From: Bin127 sp965197765
Lineage (GTDB): Bacteria; Chloroflexota; Dehalococcoidia; Lucifugimonadales; Lucifugimonadaceae
Assembly (NCBI GenBank): GCA_965197765.1
Contig: OZ240225.1
Location: forward strand, 1,798,001 to 1,862,000
Length of the DNA stretch: 64,000 nt
Direction of reading: 5' to 3'
A program made the translations under genes and the position numbers. Under the pieces are notes generated by a model. The model was not told the DNA's origin, ran no database searches, and was given only the letters and a program-made list of their open reading frames with translations. This document shows positions 53,834 to 62,396 of this stretch, in pieces (positions within the stretch are counted from its first letter, which is position 1; each line of letters opens with the position of its first letter).

Positions 53834-55359
53834 CTACCGCGCGTCCTGTTCCTGTTCGTGACGCCGATGTACGTCCTCAATGTGCACGTCGAGATCGTTC
53901 CACATGCGCTCCACCATGGAGCGTAGCCGCATGTTTTGGAAAGCGCCCCAGACCACCATAGCAGGCAGCACTACCAAGATTGAGACTACCAAGGAGTAGA
54001 TGATCGTTATGGTCGCCGTGATGCCGAACTGCTGTAAACCGAGTAGCGGTGACGCTATCAGCACTCCAAATCGGAGCGCCGTCGTTAGAGCCGAGCCCAG
54101 CAACGCCGAACCCGTACTGGTCAGGGTGCGGATCGCCGCTTTTTCCGGGTCCCGTAGGCGGAAGAACTCCTCCCGGTAGCGATGGATCACGTGAATTGTG
54201 TAGTCCACCCCGATTCCAATCGACAGCGCCGTGATGATCGAAGTGATCAGTGTATAAGGAATTTCCAGCAGCGCCATCGTGCCCAGCACGCAGATAAGGA
54301 CGAGCGCGATTGGTCCCACCGCGATGATCCCCAGCGCAGGCTGCCGCAGCGTTACCCAGAAGAAAATGGCGAGAATCCCCAGGGCCACTGCAATGGTCGT
54401 GCTGATCGCCTCAGTCTGTCGGTCCGTGATCTGGTCGGTAACCGCGATCGAGACGATGCTGTCCGAAGTCGCTGTAATCGCGCCATCGTCGCCTGACCAG
54501 AGTGCTTCGATTTCATCTTGGATCATCCTCGATTGTCCGCGATCACCCACGTAAGTGGGGAATCGGAGCAGCATTGCGTCTATCCCATCCGGTTCGTTGA
54601 TCAAGAAGCGCGCAAGGTCGGGTTCCTCTGCGCCAAGCCTATCGAGGATCTGCTGCATCAATTCCGGTTCGAGTTGCACTCCCAATGACGCTTCCTGGAA
54701 GAGCGTAGCGAGATCGGGATCGTATTTATCGCCGGGCTCCCCACTGTCTTCGATCCAGTCGCGCAGGTAAAGATAGTACGACGACTGGATCGGCCCCGCC
54801 GCCACCCTAGGGCGACGAAGATCGTCCTCAAACGCGGGCGTGAGATCTTGGAGATTGAGAAGCGTTCGGAGCTCCGTGACCTCGGCCTTCACCAGCACAC
54901 TCGCCATCTCTGTCGAGCCCCCAACGGCCACGTCAAGGGTATCCAAATCATTGAACACCGCGCCACCTCTGGGCAGGATGTCGCGGATGCTGAATTCCGA
55001 CTTCAGCCCCGTGGCGGCGAAACCAAGCCCTATCGTCACCGTGATCACTGCGACCAAGAAAGGCGCTGGCCAGCGAGTAACCGCTCGCCCCAGCAGTTCC
55101 GCCGCTGGCGTGATACCCGGCAATGCGTTCGAGATTGCGCGGGGAGAAGCCAAAGTGCCGCGTGACTCGCGCCGCCGGTCGATATTTCACGCGTCGCATC
55201 GGCGATGGCGTGACCCGGAGGCAGGAACGCCACGCTAGCACCCTCCGTCGACGGCGCGCGCAGGGTACCCCCCGCGGCCAGCACAACCGTGATGATCAGG
55301 AGAACGATGAACGTGATGTACGGGCGGACCGTGACCAGCAAGCTCAGCCTGCCGAGCAC
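53834..55359 (-). pseudogene. RND/MMPL-type transporter with large internal deletion
   Basis: The upstream part (55359 to about 55175) has a normal N-terminus with the first membrane helix (RPYITFIVLLIITVVLAAGG) and the start of the first periplasmic domain (EGASVAFLPPGHAIADATREI). The frame then breaks, and from 55153 the sequence gives a second-half start (LLGRAVTRWPAPFLVAVI), a periplasmic loop and the helices with GIGVDYTIHVIHRYREEFFR, the signature of the second repeat. The six helices of the first half and most of its loop are missing. A full member would be nearly twice as long. Either the gene is dead or the 439-residue half is expressed alone; decay is more likely. Confidence 0.72.
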
Positions 55360-55437
55360 CTTACTCGTGACATCGGATTATAGTCGTGCAGACCCGGTCG
55401 ATCGACCGATGCCCCGACAGCAAAGAACCGACGACGG

Positions 55438-57099
55438 CTACGCGTGTTGCCTGATATCGCGTCGCTGGAACAGCACGACCGACAGGCCGATTAGAACGAC
55501 CGACACCACCGCCAACACTGCCGCATTGACCCAGTCCATACCGTTATTGAGGGGATCGTTACCCAGGTAATAGTGGAACGGCGTCAACCAAGCCAAATCA
55601 GCGATACCGTCATTGAGCGCACCAAAAGAGTTGACCAGGTGGAAGAAGAGTGCCGCACCTGCAGCGCCGTAGATCGAGATCGATGTGCGCCCCGTGCCAG
55701 CACTCAGGGCGAAGGCCAGAGAACCGAACACCAAGCCCACGAGCACCTGGAGCGTAGCGGTCGCCGCGATGTTGCCGAACGACATCCCAAGATCGGCGAT
55801 TAACGACCCGAGAGCTACCCCCGCAAAGGTAGCGAACCCAACCACGATCGCGAAAAGCACCATCGGGATGGCTTTCTCAAACACGATCCTCGATCGACTT
55901 ATCGGATTCGCGAGGAGCATCCCCATCGTCCGCCGAGATTCCTCGCCCGCCAAGGCGCCAGCCCCCATAACGACCGTCACGAGGATCACCGCGACCGGAG
56001 CCATTAAGCCAAACGTTTCGAGCGTGTACCATCCTTCGGGCGTACTCATATCACCGCCTCCGAACAATGCCATCAACTGCTCAGGCAGTTGCTCGAATGT
56101 AGTCAGAGTCTCCGCCGGGATCGATGCGTACATCGGTCCGATTAGTGCGCCCATAATCAGGAACATCACCGCGGATGTGATCAAGAGCAGAGTTTGGTAT
56201 TCCGACATCGTCTTCAACCAAATCGACGACACTCTTGCGGACCCGGCAAGCCGGCCGATCACCCTGTTCAGAAGGGGATTACCTCGAACCCGGTCCAACA
56301 TCGTGGTTCCCACCGATTGTCCCTTCAAATCGCGACGATTGAACCCGATGATCGACACGACCAAGAAGAAAACGGAGGCGGAAACCAACAACGCAACATG
56401 CCCCCAGGCGACGCCGTTATTGACCGGGTCGCTACCGTCGAAGTAGTACCAGGGGAGAACCTTCCGCACGCCTTCCCCTCCCTCGACAAGCGGCAAAAAG
56501 CCAACCGCAAAGAAAGATAGCACCATAATCGCCGTCGTCACGCCTGTCGCGGTCCCTTTGTTGCCGGTCATCGCACCTACCGCCGTCGCCAGCAACCCGT
56601 AAAAGACGGCGTTCACGAACAGGTGCAGCGTCAGAGCCTCCACATCCAAGCCGCCGATCTCGACTCCTAGAAATGCAGCCATCGGATGAACCGGGATCCA
56701 CAGAGCCACCGTCGCGAGAGCCGCCAGCATCACCAGCGCCCCCGTCTTCGAGAGCAACACGAAAGTGCGGCTCTTCGGATTCGACAACAACATATCCATC
56801 GTCCCGTCCCGCTCCTCACCAGCGATCGCGGCCGCACCCATGACGAGCGCTATGGCCGCCACCACCAATGCACCCCAAGTCCCAAACATAACGTTTATGG
56901 CCAAACCGCCGACGTCAATGTCATCCCCAATGCCGATCAGCGATCGGAACGCTTCGGGCAAAGAGGTGTACACGGAAAGATCGATCTCACGGTAAACCGA
57001 CATCCCGAAAAGCAGAAACAGCGAAATACTCACAGCCGCGATCGCCCATCCTAACCAGCGATCGCGTGCTGTCTTGACAAATATGTTGGCCAGCGTCAT
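55438..57099 (-). CDS. ABC-2-type permease, tandem fused
   Basis: 553 residues made of two homologous halves, each with six membrane segments. The shared marks are GAAAIAGEERDGTMDMLLSNP in the first half and GAGALAGEESRRTMGMLLANP in the second, and the extracytoplasmic ends WYYFDGSDPVNNG and FHYYLGNDPLNNG. Such fused ABC-2 permeases pair with one ATPase to export lipids, drugs or peptides. The ATG at 57099 overlaps the stop of the ATPase gene (TGATG), so the two are coupled. Substrate is unknown. Confidence 0.92.
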   Translation of the reverse strand: MTLANIFVKTARDRWLGWAIAAVSISLFLLFGMSVYREIDLSVYTSLPEAFRSLIGIGDDIDVGGLAINVMFGTWGALVVAAIALVMGAAAIAGEERDGTMDMLLSNPKSRTFVLLSKTGALVMLAALATVALWIPVHPMAAFLGVEIGGLDVEALTLHLFVNAVFYGLLATAVGAMTGNKGTATGVTTAIMVLSFFAVGFLPLVEGGEGVRKVLPWYYFDGSDPVNNGVAWGHVALLVSASVFFLVVSIIGFNRRDLKGQSVGTTMLDRVRGNPLLNRVIGRLAGSARVSSIWLKTMSEYQTLLLITSAVMFLIMGALIGPMYASIPAETLTTFEQLPEQLMALFGGGDMSTPEGWYTLETFGLMAPVAVILVTVVMGAGALAGEESRRTMGMLLANPISRSRIVFEKAIPMVLFAIVVGFATFAGVALGSLIADLGMSFGNIAATATLQVLVGLVFGSLAFALSAGTGRTSISIYGAAGAALFFHLVNSFGALNDGIADLAWLTPFHYYLGNDPLNNGMDWVNAAVLAVVSVVLIGLSVVLFQRRDIRQHA

Positions 57100-58049
57100 C
57101 AACCAGCCTCCTCCTCGCCACCGTGGTAGTACGTGAGGAATATCTCTTCCAGATCAGCCTCACTCGTCTTGATGTCAGCGACGGCGTAGCGTTCGGTCGC
57201 GGTGGTCAGCAGCTCACCCATATCCCCGCCGAACGACATCTCCACATGATTGCCTTCAACCATTACGTTGCGCACCCCGGCGACACCCTCGAAGATTGAC
57301 GCTTCCGCTTGCGAGTCGAGCACGAACTCAACCTGACGCATCGATTTCGACCTCAGTTCAGCGACCGACTCGACAGTGATCAGTCGGCCATTACGGATGA
57401 TCCCGACACGGTCGGCGACGCGTTGCACCTCCGACAGCGTGTGGCTCGACAAGAAGACCGTCCTGCCCTCTGCCGCCACCTCGCTCACCATCTTTTGAAA
57501 CTCGCGTTGCACCAGAGGATCGAGACCCGCAGTAGGTTCGTCCATGATCAGCAAGTCTGGACGGTGCATGAATGCCTGTATCACTCCGACCTTCTGTCGG
57601 TTGCCCGTCGAAAGGTCGCCCACTTTTCTGGATAATTCAGAATCGAGACGCTCGGCGAGCTCATCAACATAGGACCAATCGACGCCACCGCGCATGTTCG
57701 CGAAATACGTCAACGTGTCCATCCCGGTGAGATTCGGATACAGCGCCAAGTCCCCCGGAATGTATCCGATGTGCCTCCGTATCTCCACCGCGTCGGCATG
57801 CGTATCGAGACCCAGGATGGTCGCACTTCCCGAAGTCGGCCTGATCTCATCTAGCAACGTCCTGATCGTCGTCGACTTCCCAGCACCGTTCGGCCCAAGG
57901 AAACCAAACACCTCGCCCTCCCGCACATCCAAGTTCACATCTTCAATCCCAAGCTGCTTCCCGTAATACTTCGTCAACCCAACGGTGTGTATGGCAGATC
58001 TTGCTGAGCCACTCACCGCGTCCGTTTGCGAGTCTTTTACCATCGACAT
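57099..58049 (-). CDS. ABC transporter ATP-binding protein (ABC-2 exporter)
   Basis: 316 residues. Walker A is G52-PNGAGKST60, the Q loop region IGYIPGDLALYPNLTG, the signature LSTGNRQKVGV (an LSxGxxQ variant with Asn), Walker B LLIMDEPTAGLDP and the switch His in LSSHTLSEVQ. A C-terminal DUF4162-like domain (about 220-316) is usual for drug and antibiotic exporters. The ATG at 58049 is preceded by a gap of about 100 bases and by the divergent SRPBCC gene. It forms the exporter with the downstream fused permease. Confidence 0.95.
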   Translation of the reverse strand: MSMVKDSQTDAVSGSARSAIHTVGLTKYYGKQLGIEDVNLDVREGEVFGFLGPNGAGKSTTIRTLLDEIRPTSGSATILGLDTHADAVEIRRHIGYIPGDLALYPNLTGMDTLTYFANMRGGVDWSYVDELAERLDSELSRKVGDLSTGNRQKVGVIQAFMHRPDLLIMDEPTAGLDPLVQREFQKMVSEVAAEGRTVFLSSHTLSEVQRVADRVGIIRNGRLITVESVAELRSKSMRQVEFVLDSQAEASIFEGVAGVRNVMVEGNHVEMSFGGDMGELLTTATERYAVADIKTSEADLEEIFLTYYHGGEEEAG

Positions 58050-58157
58050 TTGGCTATCCCCTTAGAGAGACCTTAGCGCAAGCTCCTGAACGTTGCGATG
58101 TTATCCCTCGCCAACTTCCAATTCCAACGTTCCTGATAATGAACAATGGGAGAATCC

Positions 58158-58799
58158 ATGAACGTCAACCCCCAAACCCACCTCAACGCGGTCGACCGTT
58201 CCGTTTCGTTCTTCGAACGCGACGAACAACCCGCCTCTTCCTTAACGCTCTCACGCACCTTCGCCACTACCGTCGAAGACCTCTGGGACGCAGTCACCGA
58301 CCCCGACCGGATCCCGCTCTGGTTCATCCCCATCACTGGCGACCTCCAACTCAACGGCCGCTACCAGCTGGAACACAACGCCAGCGGCAGCATCATCGAG
58401 TGCGAACCACAGTCACACTTCGCGCTTACATGGGAGTTCGCCGGCGACGTCAGCTGGGTCGACGTCCACCTTGCCAGCGTAGACCCCGACCATATCCGCC
58501 TGATCCTCACCCACACTGCACACATCTCCGAACACTGGGACACATACGGACCCGGAGCCACCGGCGTCGGTTGGGAGATGGGTCTCCTCGGACTCGCCCT
58601 CTACATAGCCGATCCCAACTTCCAAAAGCCCGACCCAAACGAATTCGCCTTCTCCCATGATGGCAAAGCCATGCTGACGGACAGCAGCGACGCTTGGGCC
58701 CAAGCCGCCATCGTTGCCGGCACCGACCCCGAAACAGCCCAAACCGCCGCCAACCAAACCACCGCCTTTTACACCGGCCAAACGACCGAAACAACCTAA
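58158..58799 (+). CDS. SRPBCC/AHSA1-family protein
   Basis: 213 residues from the ATG at 58158, with GGGAG close upstream. The domain opens LTLSRTFATTVEDLWDAVTDPDRIPLWFIPI, the typical first strand and helices of the START-like fold, and continues LNGRYQLEHNASGSIIE, ALTWEF. Such proteins bind hydrophobic ligands or act as Aha1-like co-chaperones. The last 60 residues (SSDAWAQAAIVAGTDPETAQTA) are an Ala/Thr-rich extension outside the core. It is divergent from the ABC exporter, so shared regulation is possible. Confidence 0.88.
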   Translation: MNVNPQTHLNAVDRSVSFFERDEQPASSLTLSRTFATTVEDLWDAVTDPDRIPLWFIPITGDLQLNGRYQLEHNASGSIIECEPQSHFALTWEFAGDVSWVDVHLASVDPDHIRLILTHTAHISEHWDTYGPGATGVGWEMGLLGLALYIADPNFQKPDPNEFAFSHDGKAMLTDSSDAWAQAAIVAGTDPETAQTAANQTTAFYTGQTTETT

Positions 58800-58840
58800 C
58801 CCAATCCCCCCACCTTCAGTCCAAGGGAAGGCAACGCAAA

Positions 58841-58900
58841 CGCCCCCTTCACGAAGTGTAAGGGGGCGCGAGCAGGCGAAGCGATGCGAGCGGGGGATGC
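58841..58900 (+). repeat. 60-bp palindromic element, copy 1
   Basis: CGCCCCCTTCAC-GAA-GTGTAAGGGGGCG followed by CGAGCAGGCGAAGCGATGCG and AGCGGGGGATGC. It lies 8 bases beyond the stop of the DUF2961 gene. Copy 2 sits just before that gene in the same orientation. Confidence 0.9.
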
Positions 58901-58907
58901 CCCCACC

Positions 58908-59996
58908 CTACCTCGGATACCGGCCCTCCACCGACGGCAATTCAGGAAACGGCGAGTGCGGTTCCGACTGGTACCAATACGCAACTGATGCAATGTCATC
59001 GGCAAGTGGCTGAAACCTGCTATTTGGCTCCGGCCACCAACCTAAGGCCTGAATCGTCACGCGCAGATCCTCCGCAAACCGAATCGGATCGAGGATATGC
59101 CACCGGTACAGGCTCCACTTGGGCGGACCATCTGTCCCCGTATGCTTCAGCGTGTTGCCCACATAGGCGGTGGTATAAACCTCAGGAAACCCGTAGCTTC
59201 CCAGAAAATAATCCTCCGTCCCGGTACCACAGATCGTCGGAAATTCGCCATCGCCATCCATAAAGAACTTGATCTCCCCCTCACCAAACCATCCGTCGGA
59301 AAGTTGCGTCCACGCCAAGAAAGTGCCAACATACTGACCGTGACCCTTGACACCGTCGAGGATCGTGTAGTCCGGGTTCGATCTCTCCGTGACCGCCCGC
59401 CGCCACTGGGCGTGGAAATACCCCGCGTTCTCCGGCACGTCCGACTCCGCATAAGTGATCTGGTAGAAGAGCCGGACATCCTCCTCCCACTCGTTCGTTA
59501 TCGTTATCCGAGCGTGACGACGGAACGGCATCGGCCAGTAGCAGTTCAATGCAGACGTCGGATTAACTATCACCGCCAGCGAATTCACCCGCGCGTAAAG
59601 ATCGTGCCCAACCGCGAAGAAATCCGTCAACGGTACCTCCACCGACGGCGTCTCCTCCCCATCCCAATAAAACCTCAGCACACACCCGCGACCACTACCT
59701 CTCCACTCTCTTTGGGTTGTCATCCAAATATGCTGAATCACCCCCGACCCTCCAACATCCATCAACGTCGTAGTCTCTCCCGACTTCAACCAGACATACG
59801 GCCGCACCTTCCAACCCTGCCCCAACACCCGCGCCGGCGACGAAATCGACCACTCAGCACCTTCCGGATCCGGCACCGCCATCCCACCTTTGCCCTTCTC
59901 TCCCGTAGGATTCTCCGCCGAAATCGACCTAGTCCGAGCACTAGTCATCAACGGCAACCCACCCAACCCAAAATTCAACCCAGTCAACGGTTCCAC
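58908..59996 (-). CDS. DUF2961 protein, glycoside hydrolase family 172-like
   Basis: 362 residues from the GTG at 59996, which has AGGAGG 11 bases upstream; the open frame to 60125 only translates the repeat element. The start LTGLNFGLGGLPLMTSARTRSISAENPTGEKG and the later GTGTEDYFLGSYGFPEVY, KWSLYRWHILDPIRF and LRVTIQALGW are the family hallmarks. GH172 enzymes include alpha-D-fructofuranosidases and difructose-anhydride-forming enzymes, assembled as beta-rich oligomers. The acidic residues in GTGTEDYF are candidates for catalysis. No signal peptide is seen. The gene is bracketed by copies 1 and 2 of the palindromic element. Confidence 0.9.
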   Translation of the reverse strand: MEPLTGLNFGLGGLPLMTSARTRSISAENPTGEKGKGGMAVPDPEGAEWSISSPARVLGQGWKVRPYVWLKSGETTTLMDVGGSGVIQHIWMTTQREWRGSGRGCVLRFYWDGEETPSVEVPLTDFFAVGHDLYARVNSLAVIVNPTSALNCYWPMPFRRHARITITNEWEEDVRLFYQITYAESDVPENAGYFHAQWRRAVTERSNPDYTILDGVKGHGQYVGTFLAWTQLSDGWFGEGEIKFFMDGDGEFPTICGTGTEDYFLGSYGFPEVYTTAYVGNTLKHTGTDGPPKWSLYRWHILDPIRFAEDLRVTIQALGWWPEPNSRFQPLADDIASVAYWYQSEPHSPFPELPSVEGRYPR

Positions 59997-60034
59997 AATA
60001 TCTATTCCTCCTCGAGAAGCCTTCCGAAACTTAA

Positions 60035-60093
60035 CCCCCTTCACGAAGTGTAAGGGGGCGCGAGCAAGCGATGCGATGCGAGCGGGGGATGCC
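60035..60093 (+). repeat. 60-bp palindromic element, copy 2
   Basis: CCCCCTTCACGAAGTG then TAAGGGGGCGCGAGCAAGCG and ATGCGATGCGAGCGGGGGAT. Almost identical to copy 1. It lies between the frameshifted methyltransferase and the DUF2961 gene, whose upstream AGGAGG begins about 20 bases away. Confidence 0.9.
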
Positions 60094-60112
60094 AGGGTCA
60101 GGGCGGGGGCGT

Positions 60113-60771
60113 CTACGACCCGCAAACAACCTTCCGCGCGAAAACCAGCGGATGGTCCTCCTCGTCCGCCTCGACCTCATCGGCCCATCCACCAGTCGTC
60201 GATGACACCTCCAACACCTCAAAACCGACTTCCGACAGCGTCTCAAGATACTCCGCCAAACCGTAATTGCTCCAAAACATCGTCACCCCGAAAAATCCTC
60301 CTCCGTATAAGCCTCATCATTGCGATGACTCAGCGTACATAGCAACAACCCGCCCGGCCTCAACCAACGCCAAATCCTCCGAAACAGAGCCCCGTGCTCT
60401 TCCCGAGGGAGATGGAAAATCGAATACAACGCAACCACCGCACCGAACCCACCCGACTCAAAATCCACCGACATCACATCGGAACAAACAAACTCGCCCT
60501 CCGGCACATTCCGCCGCGCCAACCTAACCATCTCCCTCGAAACATCCACCCCCGTGACCCGATAGCGCGCAGCCAAAGTCCGAGCGATCGGCACTCCGGT
60601 ACCACACCCAACATCAAGCACCGACGCACCATCCTCCAACCGCTCCAACAACCCCCGAATCTCAACCCCAGCCTCAACCTTCCGAGACTCGCCATAAGCA
60701 GCCGCACAAGCATCGTACCCCCGCCGTACCAACTCCCGATAATCAACACCCGGATTACTCGCAGCCCTCAT
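60113..60771 (-). pseudogene. class I methyltransferase with homopolymer frameshift near its C-terminus
   Basis: From the ATG at 60771 (AAAGGGGATG upstream) the frame gives a full SAM-binding core: SVLDVGCGTGVPIARTLA, VTGVDVSREMVRLARRN, VALYSIFHLPREEHGALF. It stops at 60283 after TEEDFSG. Adding one base to the five-T run at 60291-60295 restores TEEDFFGVTMFWSNYGLAEY and continues about 60 residues to VLEVSSTTGGWADEVEAD and a TAG at 60113. That tail matches the expected last strands of the fold. It is either a recent frameshift, a sequencing or assembly slip in the homopolymer, or a phase-variable gene. The larger part would still fold. Confidence 0.85.
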
Positions 60772-60825
60772 CGCCCATCCCCTTTCATAAACAAATCCAT
60801 CCCAACTATTCTGCCCCTTCCCATC

Positions 60826-60845
60826 ATCCCGGCGAAGGCCGGGAT
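60826..60845. repeat. 20-bp dispersed palindrome, copy 2
   Basis: ATCCCGGC-GAAG-GCCGGGAT followed by CCAG. It differs from copy 1 (48101-48120) by one pair: T-A there is C-G here, so the stem is kept. Confidence 0.85.
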
Positions 60846-60986
60846 CCAGAAGGGCCGGGCAACGGGGACCCGTCTCCTTCACCCTCGATGGCCGAGCGGG
60901 AATAAAAGGGGGTTCACCACCTGCAATCACCCCACTCAATACAATCAGCACAACCACATGACCGCGAACACAACACAAGGAACACC

Positions 60987-61538
60987 ATGAAGATCCTCGG
61001 AATATGCGGAAGCCTCCGAAAAGAGTCCTGGAACCTCAAACTCCTCAAAAACATGCTCGCCAAAACCGCAGAACAAGGAGCCGAAACCACCCTCTTCGAC
61101 CTCGCCGACGTCCCAATGTTCCACCCCGACGTCGAAGCCCAAGGCATACCGCCCGACGCCGAAGCCCTCCGCGACGCAGTCCGCAACGCCGACGCCATAA
61201 TCGTCGCTTGCCCCGAATACAACGGCTCCATGACCGCCCCACTCAAAAACGCCATCGAATGGCTCTCCAGACGCGGCAACCTCCTCACCAACAAAATCTT
61301 CTTCATCATCGGCACCGGACCCGGACGCTCAGGATGCCCCCGAATGCACATCCACGCCTCCTACAGCCTCGAATCCGAAGGCGCCTACGTCCTCCACCAA
61401 CCCCGAGTCCTTCTCCCCCACGTCGCCAACTTCATGGACGAAACCGGCAACATCACCGACCCAGAGGTAACCACCCTCCTAACCCAAGCCGCCCAAACCC
61501 TAATCGACTACACCAAACGCCTGTCTGATGGAGACTGA
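60987..61538 (+). CDS. NADPH-dependent FMN reductase family protein
   Basis: 183 residues of the flavodoxin-like NAD(P)H:FMN oxidoreductase family. The FMN phosphate loop is GICGSLRKESWNLKLL (5-20) and the isoalloxazine loop is CPEYNGSMTAPLKNAIEWLSR (about 74-95), both complete. Such enzymes reduce quinones, azo dyes, chromate or supply reduced flavin to oxygenases. It lies between the methyltransferase and R-M genes and appears monocistronic. The gene is strikingly C-rich at third positions compared with the signalling region. Confidence 0.93.
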   Translation: MKILGICGSLRKESWNLKLLKNMLAKTAEQGAETTLFDLADVPMFHPDVEAQGIPPDAEALRDAVRNADAIIVACPEYNGSMTAPLKNAIEWLSRRGNLLTNKIFFIIGTGPGRSGCPRMHIHASYSLESEGAYVLHQPRVLLPHVANFMDETGNITDPEVTTLLTQAAQTLIDYTKRLSDGD

Positions 61539-61640
61539 CACGCGCTCAGCGAAGTTCTGTGCTGCTGTTAAAATGCAGCCATTCCTGAACCGGAATCAAC
61601 TCTCGCAACGTGGTTGGTTCCGTCACTGAGAGAACTAATT

Positions 61641-62396
61641 ATGAATCAAAAACTTTTCTTCCCGTTAGTGGATGAGACAGTCGAAGAGGACGCTCCGACC
61701 ACCTCCCCTACCTCCAAACGCGTTGTAAGTCACGGTGTCGCGACAAACAACCTCGTTCTAAGTGCGTATCTTGAAGGAAACGACACCGTCTTCCCCAAAA
61801 TCCTTGACCTCTACGTGAAGCCCGGCAGCGTAGTCGCCGACGTCACCTACGGCGAAGGCGTCTTCTGGCGCGTCGTCCACCCCGGAAGCTACGACCTCAG
61901 AACAACCGACCTTAAGACTGGCATCGACTGCCGTAACCTTCCTTATCGAGACCGCGAGATCGATTGCGTCGTCCTAGATCCCCCATATATGCACTCGCCA
62001 GGCGGAAGCGCACACAGATCTCACGATGCGTTCGAGAAGTACTATGCCAACAACGAAGCTGGCGGACAAACGAACCGCAAGTACCACGATGCAGTCCTCG
62101 ATCTTTACATCGAAGCTGGTGCCGAGGCACACCGTGTCTTACGAGAACGCGGCGTCTTCATCGTCAAATGTCAAGACGAAGTCTGCGCCAACCGCCAACG
62201 CTTCACACACGTCGAGATCATGAACGCCTACGAGGAAATGGGCTTCGTCGCAGAAGACCTGTTCGTCGTCGTTAGAAAAAACCGCCCCGGCGTCAGCCGC
62301 ATGATTAAACAGGTTCACGCCCGCAAGAACCACTCTTACTTCCTCGTCTTCTGGAAACGAGGCGCGGACCGCGGAAAATGGGAACCTCCTCAATAG
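61641..62396 (+). CDS. DNA (amino-)methyltransferase of a type II R-M pair
   Basis: 251 residues from the ATG at 61641; an upstream GTG at 61614 is possible. Motif IV is D113-P-P-Y116 (CVVLDPPYMHSP) and a SAM-like motif I is VVADVTYGEGVFW (64-76). Their order, with motif I before DPPY, and the HEIM-like RFTHVEIMNAYEEMGF block fit N6-adenine or N4-cytosine methylases. A C-terminal region (ARKNHSYFLVFWKRG) resembles small stand-alone methylases of phages and R-M systems. It overlaps the nuclease gene by 19 bases, which makes it the protective partner. Confidence 0.88.
   Translation: MNQKLFFPLVDETVEEDAPTTSPTSKRVVSHGVATNNLVLSAYLEGNDTVFPKILDLYVKPGSVVADVTYGEGVFWRVVHPGSYDLRTTDLKTGIDCRNLPYRDREIDCVVLDPPYMHSPGGSAHRSHDAFEKYYANNEAGGQTNRKYHDAVLDLYIEAGAEAHRVLRERGVFIVKCQDEVCANRQRFTHVEIMNAYEEMGFVAEDLFVVVRKNRPGVSRMIKQVHARKNHSYFLVFWKRGADRGKWEPPQ

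Noticed and set aside
58908..60125. Longer form of the DUF2961 gene starting at 60125
   Set aside because: The extra residues translate the palindromic element; a GTG at 59996 with AGGAGG upstream fits the family start.
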